Positions 16,945-25,697 of a DNA stretch of 64,000 bases are shown here, piece after piece. The notes under the pieces are model-generated. The model made no database searches. It saw nothing but the letters and a program-made list of their open reading frames with translations, and had not been told where the DNA came from. Numbering within the stretch: the stretch's first letter is position 1; the number at the start of each line of letters is the position of its first letter. Source of the DNA: Mucilaginibacter sp. PAMC 26640 (GTDB taxonomy: Bacteria; Bacteroidota; Bacteroidia; Sphingobacteriales; Sphingobacteriaceae); assembly GCA_001596135.1 (NCBI GenBank), contig CP014773.1, positions 4,216,001 through 4,280,000 of the forward strand. The letters run 5' to 3'. The position numbers and the translations under genes are program-made.

Positions 16945-18315
16945 ATGGACATATTGATAATGGCGGGCCAATTAATTCTTGGTCTTTCAATTTTAGTGAT
17001 ACTGCACGAATTCGGGCATTTTTTAGCCGCCCGGGCCTTTGGTATAAAGGTCGAGAAATTTTATCTGTTTTTTGATGCATGGAACTTTAGCCTTTTTAAA
17101 TTCAACTTTAAAGGCGTTGAGTACGGCGTAGGCTGGTTGCCGCTTGGTGGTTATGTAAAGATAGCCGGCATGATAGATGAATCTATGGATACCGACCAAC
17201 TGGCCGGCCCGCCACAACCCTGGGAGTTTCGGTCTAAACCGGCGTGGCAGCGATTGATCGTAATGCTTGGCGGTATCATCGTTAATATTATCGTTGGTAT
17301 ATTTATATTTTGGGTATTAACTATCAAATACGGTGAAACCTATACACCAAATGCAAACATTAAATATGGCATTGTACCGGGAGTAATCGGTCAAAAAATG
17401 GGCCTTAAAGCAGGCGATAAGATCACAGAGGTTAATGGGAAGCCAATTGAACGCTTTGAAGATCTGATCAGCTCTAAAGTATTGCTGGATAAAACTGTGT
17501 TGACTGTGCAGCGCGGTACACAAACTTTGGAAATTAAAGTTCCGTCAACTATTTTAAACGATCTTTCAGATTACGGAATTGAAGAGTTTATTAGCCGGAT
17601 GCCAAGAACCACTTTCATGGTAGACTCGGTTGTTGCTAATAGTAACGCGCAGAAAGCTGGCCTTCAAAAGGGTGATAGCATTTTGGCTGTAAATGGCACT
17701 GCAATACACTTTTACGATGAATTTCAGAATCGCTTAAAGGAATTTAAAAGTAAGAAGGCGAATTTGACAGTGAAACGTAAAAGCGACACGCTTGCTTTGA
17801 TAACAGATGTAAATAAAGACGGTATGCTTGGTTTTGCCGACGGTCGTTTTGGTATTAAAGTTAAAACTGATTTACCGCAGGAGAAAACTGTTAATTATGG
17901 GTTTTTCGGATCGTTACCAATCGGCGCTGTAAAGGCCTGGGGTATGTTTACAGATAATGCAAAAGGTATCGGTAAGATTTTTACCGGTCAGGTTAAAGCG
18001 CGTAAAGCAATATCCAGCCCTATAGGCATTGCGGTAATGTTTGGTTCACACGTAGACTGGATCCGTTTTTGGAGCCTTGTAGGGTTCCTTTCCATGGTGC
18101 TTGCACTCACCAACTTGTTACCTATACCCGGCTTAGACGGCGGCCATACTTTGTTCCTTTTAATAGAGATGATAAAAGGTAAACCGCTTAGCGATAAATT
18201 TCTGGAGCGTGCACAAATTGTTGGCTTCGTGCTGCTGATTTCATTGATGGTATTTGCCTTTGGCAACGATATAGTTAAACAGTTTACAAAAAAGCCTACC
18301 ATCGAACGACGGTAA
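16945..18315 (+). CDS. rseP: RIP metalloprotease RseP (site-2 protease)
   Basis: The 456-residue intramembrane zinc protease has HEFGHFLAAR (His21, Glu22, His25) in the first helix and NLLPIPGLDGGH (390-401) near the C-terminus supplying the third metal ligand. Two PDZ domains lie between them (about 125-200 and 210-290). Family members cut membrane-bound anti-sigma factors and remnant signal peptides. Three or four membrane helices are visible. It ends a plus-strand operon and is followed by a strong terminator. Confidence 0.95.
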   Translation: MDILIMAGQLILGLSILVILHEFGHFLAARAFGIKVEKFYLFFDAWNFSLFKFNFKGVEYGVGWLPLGGYVKIAGMIDESMDTDQLAGPPQPWEFRSKPAWQRLIVMLGGIIVNIIVGIFIFWVLTIKYGETYTPNANIKYGIVPGVIGQKMGLKAGDKITEVNGKPIERFEDLISSKVLLDKTVLTVQRGTQTLEIKVPSTILNDLSDYGIEEFISRMPRTTFMVDSVVANSNAQKAGLQKGDSILAVNGTAIHFYDEFQNRLKEFKSKKANLTVKRKSDTLALITDVNKDGMLGFADGRFGIKVKTDLPQEKTVNYGFFGSLPIGAVKAWGMFTDNAKGIGKIFTGQVKARKAISSPIGIAVMFGSHVDWIRFWSLVGFLSMVLALTNLLPIPGLDGGHTLFLLIEMIKGKPLSDKFLERAQIVGFVLLISLMVFAFGNDIVKQFTKKPTIERR

Positions 18316-18330
18316 TTTCCGTATTTGGTT

Positions 18331-18374
18331 CAACAAAAAATGCCAAGGATTACATCTGAGGCATTTTTTTGTTG
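18331..18374. terminator. Bidirectional intrinsic terminator between rseP and a VOC gene
   Basis: Complementary arms caacaaaaaatgcc and ggcatttttttgttg differ by one extra T and surround a 15-nt loop. A and T runs lie on either side, so it can end transcription from both converging genes. Confidence 0.85.
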
Positions 18375-18410
18375 AGGCTGTCACCTGTTCTTACTAAAAA
18401 TAGTAGTCGG

Positions 18411-18794
18411 TTAAACCTGCAGCAGCTGTATCCAATTCCCGCAGGTATCATTTAACACTGCAATTTTCACCGGGCCGGCTTGCATGGGGGTTGTTTTAAA
18501 TTCTACGCCGAAACCCTTTAACCTTTCGTACTCCGAATTGATATCGTCTACGTTAAAAATTGTTGAGGGTATCCCCTGCTCAAATAAAGCCGCCTGGAAT
18601 GTTTTAGCTGCGGGCAGTTGATTGGGCTCTAGAAGCAGCTCAACTTCGTCGCCCGCTTCTGGTGCGGTTACCGTTAGCCATTTAAATTCACCCAACGGGA
18701 TATTTTGCTTAGTTACAAAACCTAAGACATCAGTATAGAAATTATGAGCTTTGTCTTGGTCGTTAACTAATATGGAGGTAATTTTTATCTTCAT
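18411..18794 (-). CDS. VOC superfamily (glyoxalase/dioxygenase fold) protein
   Basis: The 127-residue protein starts KITSILVNDQDKAHNFYTDVLGF, the classic first betaalphabeta module of the VOC fold, and ends with a second module (GPVKIAVLNDTCGNWIQLLQV). Potential metal ligands are less clear than in glyoxalase I. The substrate is unknown; relatives are often annotated as glyoxalase-like or antibiotic-resistance-like proteins without proof. It converges on rseP and appears to be a single-gene unit. Confidence 0.8.
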   Translation of the reverse strand: MKIKITSILVNDQDKAHNFYTDVLGFVTKQNIPLGEFKWLTVTAPEAGDEVELLLEPNQLPAAKTFQAALFEQGIPSTIFNVDDINSEYERLKGFGVEFKTTPMQAGPVKIAVLNDTCGNWIQLLQV

Positions 18795-18873
18795 AATTCA
18801 ATAATTTCAATAAATGCAACTGATTTCCAAATACCGAGGTAACACCATTATAAAATTACCGAATTGGCAGCAA

Positions 18874-20031
18874 TTATAGCTGATTTACTGCCGATTTTGT
18901 TGCGGTAATTTTTTGAAACCGTGTTTTTAGCCGGAGAAAATAACGCTCGTATCCGTAATAGGAAATGGTGGCCAATAAAATTACCAAGGTGATGGTGCCG
19001 AGGTAAACAAGCGTGTTTTGAAAAAATGCACTTTGGTTGCTAAAGTAAGTCTTAATCAAATACAACATCAAAAACAGCGGATATTTATGTAACAAGTAGA
19101 TCCCGTAAGATATTTTACCACAGTAGCCCATCACTTTATTACCCAGGATGATTGTATTGGATGATGGTTCACATAGCCGCACCATGATCAGCGAAACGAG
19201 CGATGAAATCACGATATCGCCATGACCTATTTCTTTCCTTACAAATAAGAAAATGAAGCCTAATAATAAAAGGATCAAACCTGTGTGCACATACTTGTTG
19301 AAGAGCAAATTGAATGCCCGTTGAAACTGGAAAGCAAACACATGATTTTTTGTATTAAAATACAGCAATGACACTACCGAGCCTATCATCATATCATCAA
19401 ACCGGGTAAAATAAAGGAATTGATCCAACGCAAGCATAAAGCTACTGGTGTATTGCAAATGACTTACCACAAGGTTGAGGATGATTAAAGCCAATAGAAC
19501 CGCTGTGAGCATATATAGAATATGCTGCATCTTTTTAAATCGAAAAATATGCGGATGAAAAATATAAAACTGCTCTTCAACCCCTATCGACCAAATTGGG
19601 TCGAAAATATTTGGTAACAACTTTAAGCAAAAGGCAACATTAGGCATTAGCAAAATACTAAGCAAAAGTGCTGTTACTGAGCCCTGTGCAGGGTAAATAA
19701 AAAATCCGATGACGATGAGCAGGAAATATAATGGCCAGATCCTCAGGATGCGCCTGATATAGAAATTTTTGCGGGCAATAAAACCGAATTTTGTCTTCTC
19801 TTCCAGTAACAGGTAGCTGATCAAAAATCCGCTGAGGGTGAAAAAAATGGTTACTCCAATTTTTCCAAAATTTCGCGAATCAATGAACTGAGACGTATAG
19901 ATGCCGGAATTTTCTTTGTGCAGCTGAATGTGCGAACAAACCACCATAAAAGCCGCAATGGCCCTAACGCCGTCTAGATTGGCAAAATACAGGTAAGATC
20001 TTTTCGGAGTGGAAGCGGCTGAATCGCTCAT
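18874..20031 (-). CDS. Acyltransferase 3 family membrane protein
   Basis: The 385-residue protein has about ten predicted membrane helices. The N-terminal motif LDGVRAIAAFMVVCSHIQLH carries the His thought to be catalytic in the family, followed by FFTLSGFLISYLLLEE and RRILRIWPLYFLLI. GVEEQFYIFHP matches the usual (W)SIGVEEQFY motif. Family members O-acylate surface glycans or other envelope molecules. The substrate is unknown. Nearby GT2 genes (20744-22839) make a cell-surface glycan role plausible but unproven. Confidence 0.9.
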   Translation of the reverse strand: MSDSAASTPKRSYLYFANLDGVRAIAAFMVVCSHIQLHKENSGIYTSQFIDSRNFGKIGVTIFFTLSGFLISYLLLEEKTKFGFIARKNFYIRRILRIWPLYFLLIVIGFFIYPAQGSVTALLLSILLMPNVAFCLKLLPNIFDPIWSIGVEEQFYIFHPHIFRFKKMQHILYMLTAVLLALIILNLVVSHLQYTSSFMLALDQFLYFTRFDDMMIGSVVSLLYFNTKNHVFAFQFQRAFNLLFNKYVHTGLILLLLGFIFLFVRKEIGHGDIVISSLVSLIMVRLCEPSSNTIILGNKVMGYCGKISYGIYLLHKYPLFLMLYLIKTYFSNQSAFFQNTLVYLGTITLVILLATISYYGYERYFLRLKTRFQKITATKSAVNQL

Positions 20032-20169
20032 TACTGAATAATTTTTTCGGATAAAATATTAATTTGGCAATAAAGATAGGCTAGTAATAATAACAAAAAC
20101 TAATCAAATTCCATTGAAATGGATATCTAAAAACATATGGACAAGAGTAATTTAGCTATTGATGATGGT

Positions 20170-20670
20170 TCAGCGCCCTGCAACACTTTGCTTTTTTAAA
20201 ATGGAGACCAGTAACAAATAGATGCCCGTAAACACGATAAGCAAGGATATCACATCCATTATGGTAACGCCATCGTTGGGGTTAAAATGAAAGATAGTGA
20301 ACATTTCGAAGTAAGGCGGCGCCGGCATAATGATCATTGCCATTCCTAATGTGACCATGACGAGTCCGATCATGCAGACAATAATTTTTTTCACACGGTC
20401 ACGGATGACATCGCCTATGATAACTTTACTATCCATTTGGTGCTTTGATAAAAGATCCGCAAAATCATTCACGAATGTTGCCTTGCCCAGGTTTGGCTGC
20501 ACCGCTGATTTTGTTTGCTGTACCAAAGCTTCATCGAACGCCCTGTTCAATTTTTCCTGCATAATTTTTGCCCGGTCAAAATCTGCAACTCCTTTTTGAA
20601 GTAAAACAACCAATTCGTTGGTTTTTACTTCCAGCAAAGCGTCATCGTCTGTAAATGTTTGCTTGTCCAA
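20170..20670 (-). CDS. Small membrane protein of unknown function
   Basis: The 166-residue protein has a soluble, charged N-terminal half (about 1-85, possibly coiled coil with AKIMQEKLNRAFDEALVQQ) and two membrane helices at about 92-112 and 135-158. I recognise no family. It is transcribed divergently from the GT2 gene at 20744, with 73 nt between them. Confidence 0.65.
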   Translation of the reverse strand: MDKQTFTDDDALLEVKTNELVVLLQKGVADFDRAKIMQEKLNRAFDEALVQQTKSAVQPNLGKATFVNDFADLLSKHQMDSKVIIGDVIRDRVKKIIVCMIGLVMVTLGMAMIIMPAPPYFEMFTIFHFNPNDGVTIMDVISLLIVFTGIYLLLVSILKKQSVAGR

Positions 20671-20743
20671 TCGTTTAAAACCTTAATAAATGCCTAACTT
20701 TTGCTAATATTATGTCGTAAAACATATCACAATATTATATTAC

Positions 20744-21667
20744 ATGAAAAGGGTTTCCGTAGTTACCATCAATTTCAACCAGGACAAGATCACAGAAGAA
20801 CTTTTACATTCTATCGCTGAAACAAACACCTATGAAAACATAGAGATTATTGTAGTTGATAATGGCAGCACCGTGAATCCTATCCCTAAATGGACTGCTC
20901 AATATCCTAACGTTAAATTTGTACGTTCTGAATTGAATTTGGGTTTCTCCGGAGGCAACAATATAGGAATAAAACAAGCCACAGGCGATTATTATTTTCT
21001 GGTTAATAACGACACCGAATTTACAGCTGGACTGGTGCAAAAACTGGTTGATATCCTGGATACCCATCCCGAGGTTGGCATCATATCTCCAAAGTTAAAT
21101 TATCACTTCGATAAAACGCTGATCCAGTATATGGGCTTCACACAGGTAGATTATTATACTTGCCGTAACAAGGCTGTTGGTAAAAATCAAAGGGATGTTG
21201 GCCAGTACGACAATTTCTTGGGCCAAACGGGTTATTGCCACGGTGGCGCCATGATGGTAAAAAAAGAAACATGTGACAAGGCTGGCCTAATGGCTGATAA
21301 TTACTTTATCTACTACGAAGAGGTAGACTGGGGTGAAAGGATCAACAAATCAGGCTACCAGGCCTGGGTACGTGGTGATGCAGTTATTTACCACAAAGAA
21401 TCTATGACGGTTGGCAAGAACAGTCCATTTAAAGAATACTTTATGAATCGAAACCGCATTCTGTTCATCAGGCATAACGCCCCTGCTTTAAAAGCTTGGG
21501 TGTTTTATGTTTATTTTATGGTGATGGTGGTGCCACGAAACCTGATGAACTATATTAAAGATAAACGTTACAATTTTATTGCTTTGCTCTTCCGTGCGGT
21601 TTGGTGGAACATCACCCATAAAAAAACAAGTACAGAACTAGGTTACACCATTAATAAAATTTCATGA
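20744..21667 (+). CDS. GT2 glycosyltransferase, rhamnosyltransferase-like
   Basis: The 307-residue soluble GT-A enzyme has VVTINFNQDKITEELL, VVDNGSTVNPIP and the metal-binding FLVNNDTEF. It also has an internal GHGGAMMVKKET-like segment (CHGGAMMVKKE) and YYEEVDWGERI, the usual acceptor-side acidic motif. This pattern is typical of WbbL-type rhamnosyltransferases and related O-antigen or exopolysaccharide enzymes. The donor is not established. Its stop overlaps the next gene by 4 nt (ATGA at 21664), implying translational coupling. Confidence 0.87.
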   Translation: MKRVSVVTINFNQDKITEELLHSIAETNTYENIEIIVVDNGSTVNPIPKWTAQYPNVKFVRSELNLGFSGGNNIGIKQATGDYYFLVNNDTEFTAGLVQKLVDILDTHPEVGIISPKLNYHFDKTLIQYMGFTQVDYYTCRNKAVGKNQRDVGQYDNFLGQTGYCHGGAMMVKKETCDKAGLMADNYFIYYEEVDWGERINKSGYQAWVRGDAVIYHKESMTVGKNSPFKEYFMNRNRILFIRHNAPALKAWVFYVYFMVMVVPRNLMNYIKDKRYNFIALLFRAVWWNITHKKTSTELGYTINKIS

Positions 21668-22839
21668 AAGTTGCCTTTTGGATAAGCCTGTTTATTGCCT
21701 TCTACACCTTTGTTGGATATGGCATCCTGCTGTTTATCATCATAAAAATAAAACGCGTAGTTAAAGGGCGTACAGTTGTTACCGATATTGATGATAGTGC
21801 GCTGCCGGAGTGTACGCTGGTTGTTGCCGCCTACAACGAGGAGCACTTTATGCAGCAAAAGATTGATAACTGCCTGGCATTAAACTACCCGGCAGGTAAG
21901 CTGAAGCTAGTATTTGTGACTGATGGATCTACGGACAGAACAACCGAAATAATTACTCGGTACCCACAGGTACAGCTACTGCACCGACCGGAACGGGCTG
22001 GGAAAATTGCAGCCGTACATCGCGCAATGGCGTATGTGCATACCGAAGCGGTAGTGTTTACCGATGCCAATACCTTTTTGAATACCGATGCGATCAAAAA
22101 GATCTGTCGTCATTATGCCGACTATACCGTTGGCTGTGTTGCCGGAGAAAAGCGGGTGCAGATTGATGAAAATGCTGATGCAAGTGCTGCCGGGGAAGGC
22201 TTTTACTGGAAATATGAATCCGCTTTGAAAAAATGGGACTCAGAATTATATTCGGTGGTAGGTGCAGCAGGCGAGCTGTTCAGCGTGCGGCGGAATTTAT
22301 ATGAAGATGTGCCGGCAGACACCGTTTTGGATGATTTTATGATCTCTATGCTGATTGCCAAAAAAGGTTACAGAATAGTTTACGAACCAGAGGCCTATGC
22401 GCTGGAGACCGCATCTGAAAACGTAACAGAGGAATTGAAGAGAAAAGTACGCATTGCGGCGGGTGGCGTTCAATCTATCCTTAGGTTAAAACCACTGCTG
22501 TTTTCCTTGAAATATCCGTTGCTTTCATTTCAATACGTTAGTCACCGTGTGTTGCGATGGACGGTTACCCCTTTCTTCCTGATCCTGGCGTTTATAACCA
22601 ACCTTGCTTTAGCCTTTGCCGAAATGGGCTGGGTATATGAGTTACTTTTTGCCGGGCAGGTTTTGTTTTACCTGCTGGCATTTCTCGGGTTTATAATGGA
22701 GAAAAGGCAGGTCAGGGTTAAAGCACTTTTTGTGCCTTACTACTTTTGCGTTATGAATTATGCTGTAGTGGCTGGCATCATCCGCTATTTTACAAAAAAG
22801 CAAAGTTCGGTTTGGGAAAAGGCCCAGCGGAAAATGTGA
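21664..22839 (+). CDS. Membrane GT2 glycosyltransferase, processive-type layout
   Basis: The 391-residue enzyme has an N-terminal helix (about 5-25), a cytoplasmic GT-A domain with VTDGSTDRTTEI and FTDANTFL (DxD-like), and AAGGVQSI in place of a canonical QxxRW motif. It ends with three C-terminal helices (about 290-375). This layout is shared with poly-GlcNAc/hyaluronan-type synthases, though the substrate here is unknown. It overlaps the preceding GT2 gene by 4 nt and ends at a strong terminator. Confidence 0.87.
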   Translation: MKVAFWISLFIAFYTFVGYGILLFIIIKIKRVVKGRTVVTDIDDSALPECTLVVAAYNEEHFMQQKIDNCLALNYPAGKLKLVFVTDGSTDRTTEIITRYPQVQLLHRPERAGKIAAVHRAMAYVHTEAVVFTDANTFLNTDAIKKICRHYADYTVGCVAGEKRVQIDENADASAAGEGFYWKYESALKKWDSELYSVVGAAGELFSVRRNLYEDVPADTVLDDFMISMLIAKKGYRIVYEPEAYALETASENVTEELKRKVRIAAGGVQSILRLKPLLFSLKYPLLSFQYVSHRVLRWTVTPFFLILAFITNLALAFAEMGWVYELLFAGQVLFYLLAFLGFIMEKRQVRVKALFVPYYFCVMNYAVVAGIIRYFTKKQSSVWEKAQRKM

Positions 22840-22866
22840 TAAGTATACCACGGATAATTATAAGCA

Positions 22867-22907
22867 AAGAGGCAAGCCGGGGTTCACCCGCTTGCCTCTT
22901 ATTTTTT
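22867..22907 (+). terminator. Intrinsic terminator after the GT2 pair
   Basis: The stem aagaggcaagc / gcttgcctctt, with extra C/G pairs and a bulge near the loop, is followed by attttttac on the plus strand. It lies 28 nt past the GT2 stop codon. Confidence 0.85.
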
Positions 22908-22937
22908 ACGCTCTGCTAGCAGGAGCGATCATCAAAT

Positions 22938-22958
22938 ACATTTGCAGCCTGCAAATGT
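22938..22958. repeat. 21-bp perfect palindrome at the DUF1080 gene end
   Basis: Arms acatttgcag and ctgcaaatgt surround a single C. It lies directly at the stop codon of the minus-strand DUF1080 gene and has no T run. It may be a weak hairpin or a binding site. Confidence 0.5.
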
Positions 22959-23941
22959 TACTTAGCAGGGGTAATTATGATATTGCGATAATCGATAGGC
23001 CCATGGTCACCCTGTATAAATACGGGGCCCGGTTCACCTTCTTTACTGTTGATGGCACCACCCGTTAAGCCCGGGATCTCGGCCCGGCAAATTACTTCGG
23101 TACCGTTGGCTACAATCGTTACGAGTCTGCCTACCAAAGTAATATCATACGATTGCCATTCGCCTGCGTTTTTTGCCATCATTTTATTTGGCGGTAAAAA
23201 GCCGTACACCGCGCTAAACTGATTGTTTATCGGTTCTGGTTCTCCGGTCTTGGTATCAATTATCTGAACTTCGTAGCGGCCACGCAGGTAAACACCGCTG
23301 TTGCTACCCTGCTTGTAACGAAATTCGATATGCAACTTAAAATCATTAAAAGTTTTATCGCTGATGAGGTTAGCGCCCGACTGAAGGCTGCGTAAAATAC
23401 CGTTCTCAACCGTCCACTGGTTTTTGCCATCGGTATGCCAGCCTTTGGTATCCTTCCCGTTAAAAAGGCGGATTGGTGTGCCCCAAACAGGTGCTTTAGC
23501 ACGTACCATAAGTGGCGCGCGCTCACCGCTGAAATTGTAGGTTTTGCCATCAGTATACACCATGGTGCCTTTTATTTTATTACCATCTACCTCAAATTCA
23601 AAATCCATATAGCGGTCACCTTGCTCCCATTGCGGCGGGATAGAAAAACTAAATTTGCCGCCATTAGGTTTCACCTCGCTGATGGGCCTTGCGCTGCCAA
23701 AAGCATAAGTGAACCTGCCGATAAGCGTATGCGTGCCCGATTTTTGTACCTCCAGCCACGACGGCATAATTTTTCCGTCCTTCTCTAGATTCAGGTCCCA
23801 ACGGCCAATTACATCCTGGTCTTTAACCATGGCATGCTCTTGTGCTGATGCGATAAAGCTGGTACCCAAGCATAGCCACAAAACAAATGATAAACCGATA
23901 AGGCGGGCAGCCCCGCGAAAAGGTATTAGTAAGATTTTCAT
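22958..23941 (-). CDS. Exported DUF1080 (3-keto-disaccharide hydrolase family) protein
   Basis: The 327-residue protein has a signal peptide (about 1-33, ending SFIASAQ). An N-terminal beta-rich segment (about 40-140, GRWDLNLEKDGKIMPSWLEV) is followed by the DUF1080 domain (about 150-325). That domain shows IRLFNGKDTKGWHTDGKNQWTV, SDKTFNDFKLHIEFRY, NSGVYLRGRYEVQI and the C-terminal GPVFIQGDHGPIDYRNI. DUF1080 has a concanavalin-like lectin/glucanase fold and some members hydrolyse 3-keto-glycosides. It is probably periplasmic and stands alone, so the substrate is open. Confidence 0.9.
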   Translation of the reverse strand: MKILLIPFRGAARLIGLSFVLWLCLGTSFIASAQEHAMVKDQDVIGRWDLNLEKDGKIMPSWLEVQKSGTHTLIGRFTYAFGSARPISEVKPNGGKFSFSIPPQWEQGDRYMDFEFEVDGNKIKGTMVYTDGKTYNFSGERAPLMVRAKAPVWGTPIRLFNGKDTKGWHTDGKNQWTVENGILRSLQSGANLISDKTFNDFKLHIEFRYKQGSNSGVYLRGRYEVQIIDTKTGEPEPINNQFSAVYGFLPPNKMMAKNAGEWQSYDITLVGRLVTIVANGTEVICRAEIPGLTGGAINSKEGEPGPVFIQGDHGPIDYRNIIITPAK

Positions 23942-24138
23942 AATGGTTTTTTATAGTTTTTAAAGCTACAAAGTAATTTGGGATTATGAAATGACCTGTT
24001 AGCTATTTGAAATCCGCTTATAAGAAATGTATCCTGATTTAAAAGAATTACGCTAATTATCATTTTTGGGTGTACGAACACGTAAAGCTGCAAAATTTAT
24101 TAGCACCCAACCATCTTATCAATAATCAACTATCGGTA

Positions 24139-25254
24139 TCAGTTGACTTTGATTAGATTGGCCAATGTGTTTTGAAGCACCTTATCCTTAATGTTACGTG
24201 CAATGATCTTTCCCGATGGATCTATCAACACATTAGCAGGAATTGTAGTTACACCGTAGAAATTCTTGACTTTTTTGTCCGAGTCCAGAACTTGTGACCA
24301 AAGCAGTCCATCGTTCTTAATGGCTGCCAGCCAAGCATTTTTAGAGGCCTTATCATCAATGGAAACACCTAAAACTGTAAACCCGTTAGCTTTGTATTGC
24401 TCATATGCCGCTTTTACATTTGGGTTTTCCTGCCGGCAAGGCAAACACCATGAGGCCCAAAAATCAATCAATATATATTTACCTCTAAAGTCGGATAATT
24501 TAACAGGCTTACCCTCAGTGTTTATTAGCGTAAAATCTGTTGCCGTAACACCTATCCGGGACTGCTTTGCGAATGTGATCAATTTACCCACCTTTACCCC
24601 CAACCCGCTTTTTTTCAAACTTAATGTCAAATCGTTATAAGCCTTTTCAACCTCAAAAATATCAGTATTGTTTATCATACTATTCAATGTGATTAGGCTG
24701 ATATACGAATTAAGATGTGCTTTAATAAATGCCAACCTTATCGGTTCCATTTTGGAGTTTATAATTTTAAGTTTGGCGCGCAGGTCAGCTACAGCACCCA
24801 CTTCAGCCTGCTTTGCAGGGGGAAGTGCGTCGTATGCATTGTTCGCTTCGATAAATTGCGTTTGTAAAGTTTTTAAAGCACCAGAAAGTTCACCATTATC
24901 CTGGTTAAGTTTCGTTCCTGTGATAACGGCATTTTTTAAAGAATCTGCGTTGGCAATTAAGATATTCCCGGATTCAATATAGATGATCTGCTGGTCATAA
25001 AGAATTTCAGCGGTGATGGGATTATCGTTTCTGCAGATATATCCGATGCCAATGCCGGTAACCGTACCTTTAAATGCAAAAGCGTTATTTTGTACTACGG
25101 TAGAATCAAAAAACTTGACATCATTAACGCGGTAAAAAAGGTATATTTTATCACCATTAGTGAAAGACGGGACACGGGCATTTATGGTGAATGATGACTG
25201 CCCAAAAACTGCTAAAGGCAGCAAAACAATAAACAGCTGTATGTATAGCTTCAT
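24139..25254 (-). CDS. Thioredoxin-fold (TlpA-like) exported protein with DUF4369
   Basis: The 371-residue protein has a signal peptide (1-18), an N-terminal DUF4369 beta domain (about 20-115), a helical linker and a C-terminal TlpA/AhpC-type thioredoxin domain (about 235-371). The redox motif is WCLPC (Cys270, Cys273). A cis-Pro segment (TTIPANVLID) is present. Such proteins reduce or isomerise disulfides in the periplasm. A paralogue with the same layout but a lipobox lies at 51623-52741. It is monocistronic here. Confidence 0.9.
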   Translation of the reverse strand: MKLYIQLFIVLLPLAVFGQSSFTINARVPSFTNGDKIYLFYRVNDVKFFDSTVVQNNAFAFKGTVTGIGIGYICRNDNPITAEILYDQQIIYIESGNILIANADSLKNAVITGTKLNQDNGELSGALKTLQTQFIEANNAYDALPPAKQAEVGAVADLRAKLKIINSKMEPIRLAFIKAHLNSYISLITLNSMINNTDIFEVEKAYNDLTLSLKKSGLGVKVGKLITFAKQSRIGVTATDFTLINTEGKPVKLSDFRGKYILIDFWASWCLPCRQENPNVKAAYEQYKANGFTVLGVSIDDKASKNAWLAAIKNDGLLWSQVLDSDKKVKNFYGVTTIPANVLIDPSGKIIARNIKDKVLQNTLANLIKVN

Positions 25255-25307
25255 AGCTTAAGCAAATCAGATTTGTATTTGCTTTGAAGGTACAGAAAAG
25301 ATTTTAT

Positions 25308-25697
25308 CTATCCCTCGTACAATTCCAGGGGTAAACCATCCGGATCGGCAAAGAATGTAAAACGTTTGCCTGTCAGCGGGTCTATCCGGATCGGCTCCAT
25401 TGCTACGCCATATTCTGCGATGTGAAAAATGGCTTCCTCTATATTGTCAACCTCAAAGGCTAGGTGGCGCAGGCCGGCCGCTTCGGGATGAGAAGGGCGT
25501 GTTGGCGGTGCAGGGAAAGAGAAAAGTTCAATCTGGTACTGGCCGCCAACTTCCAGGTCAAGCTTCCAGGAGTCGCGGGCTTCGCGGTAGGTCTCTTCTA
25601 AAATATTAAATCCAAGCACTTCGGTGTAGAAGTGCCTGGATTTTTGATAGTCGCTGCAAATGATTGCAACGTGGTGGATCTTATTAAATTTCAGCAT
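25308..25697 (-). CDS. VOC family protein, GloA2/YaeR-like
   Basis: The 129-residue protein contains KFNKIHHVAIICSDYQKSRHFYTEVLGF and then AGLRHLAFEVDNIEEAIFHI, TGKRFTFFADPDGLPLELYEG. These resemble the small glyoxalase-like SMU1112c/YaeR group, with His/Glu metal ligands likely. Its ATG shares one base with the purL stop (TAATG), so it is translationally coupled to purL. The substrate is unknown, and a link to purine synthesis rests on context only. Confidence 0.85.
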   Translation of the reverse strand: MLKFNKIHHVAIICSDYQKSRHFYTEVLGFNILEETYREARDSWKLDLEVGGQYQIELFSFPAPPTRPSHPEAAGLRHLAFEVDNIEEAIFHIAEYGVAMEPIRIDPLTGKRFTFFADPDGLPLELYEG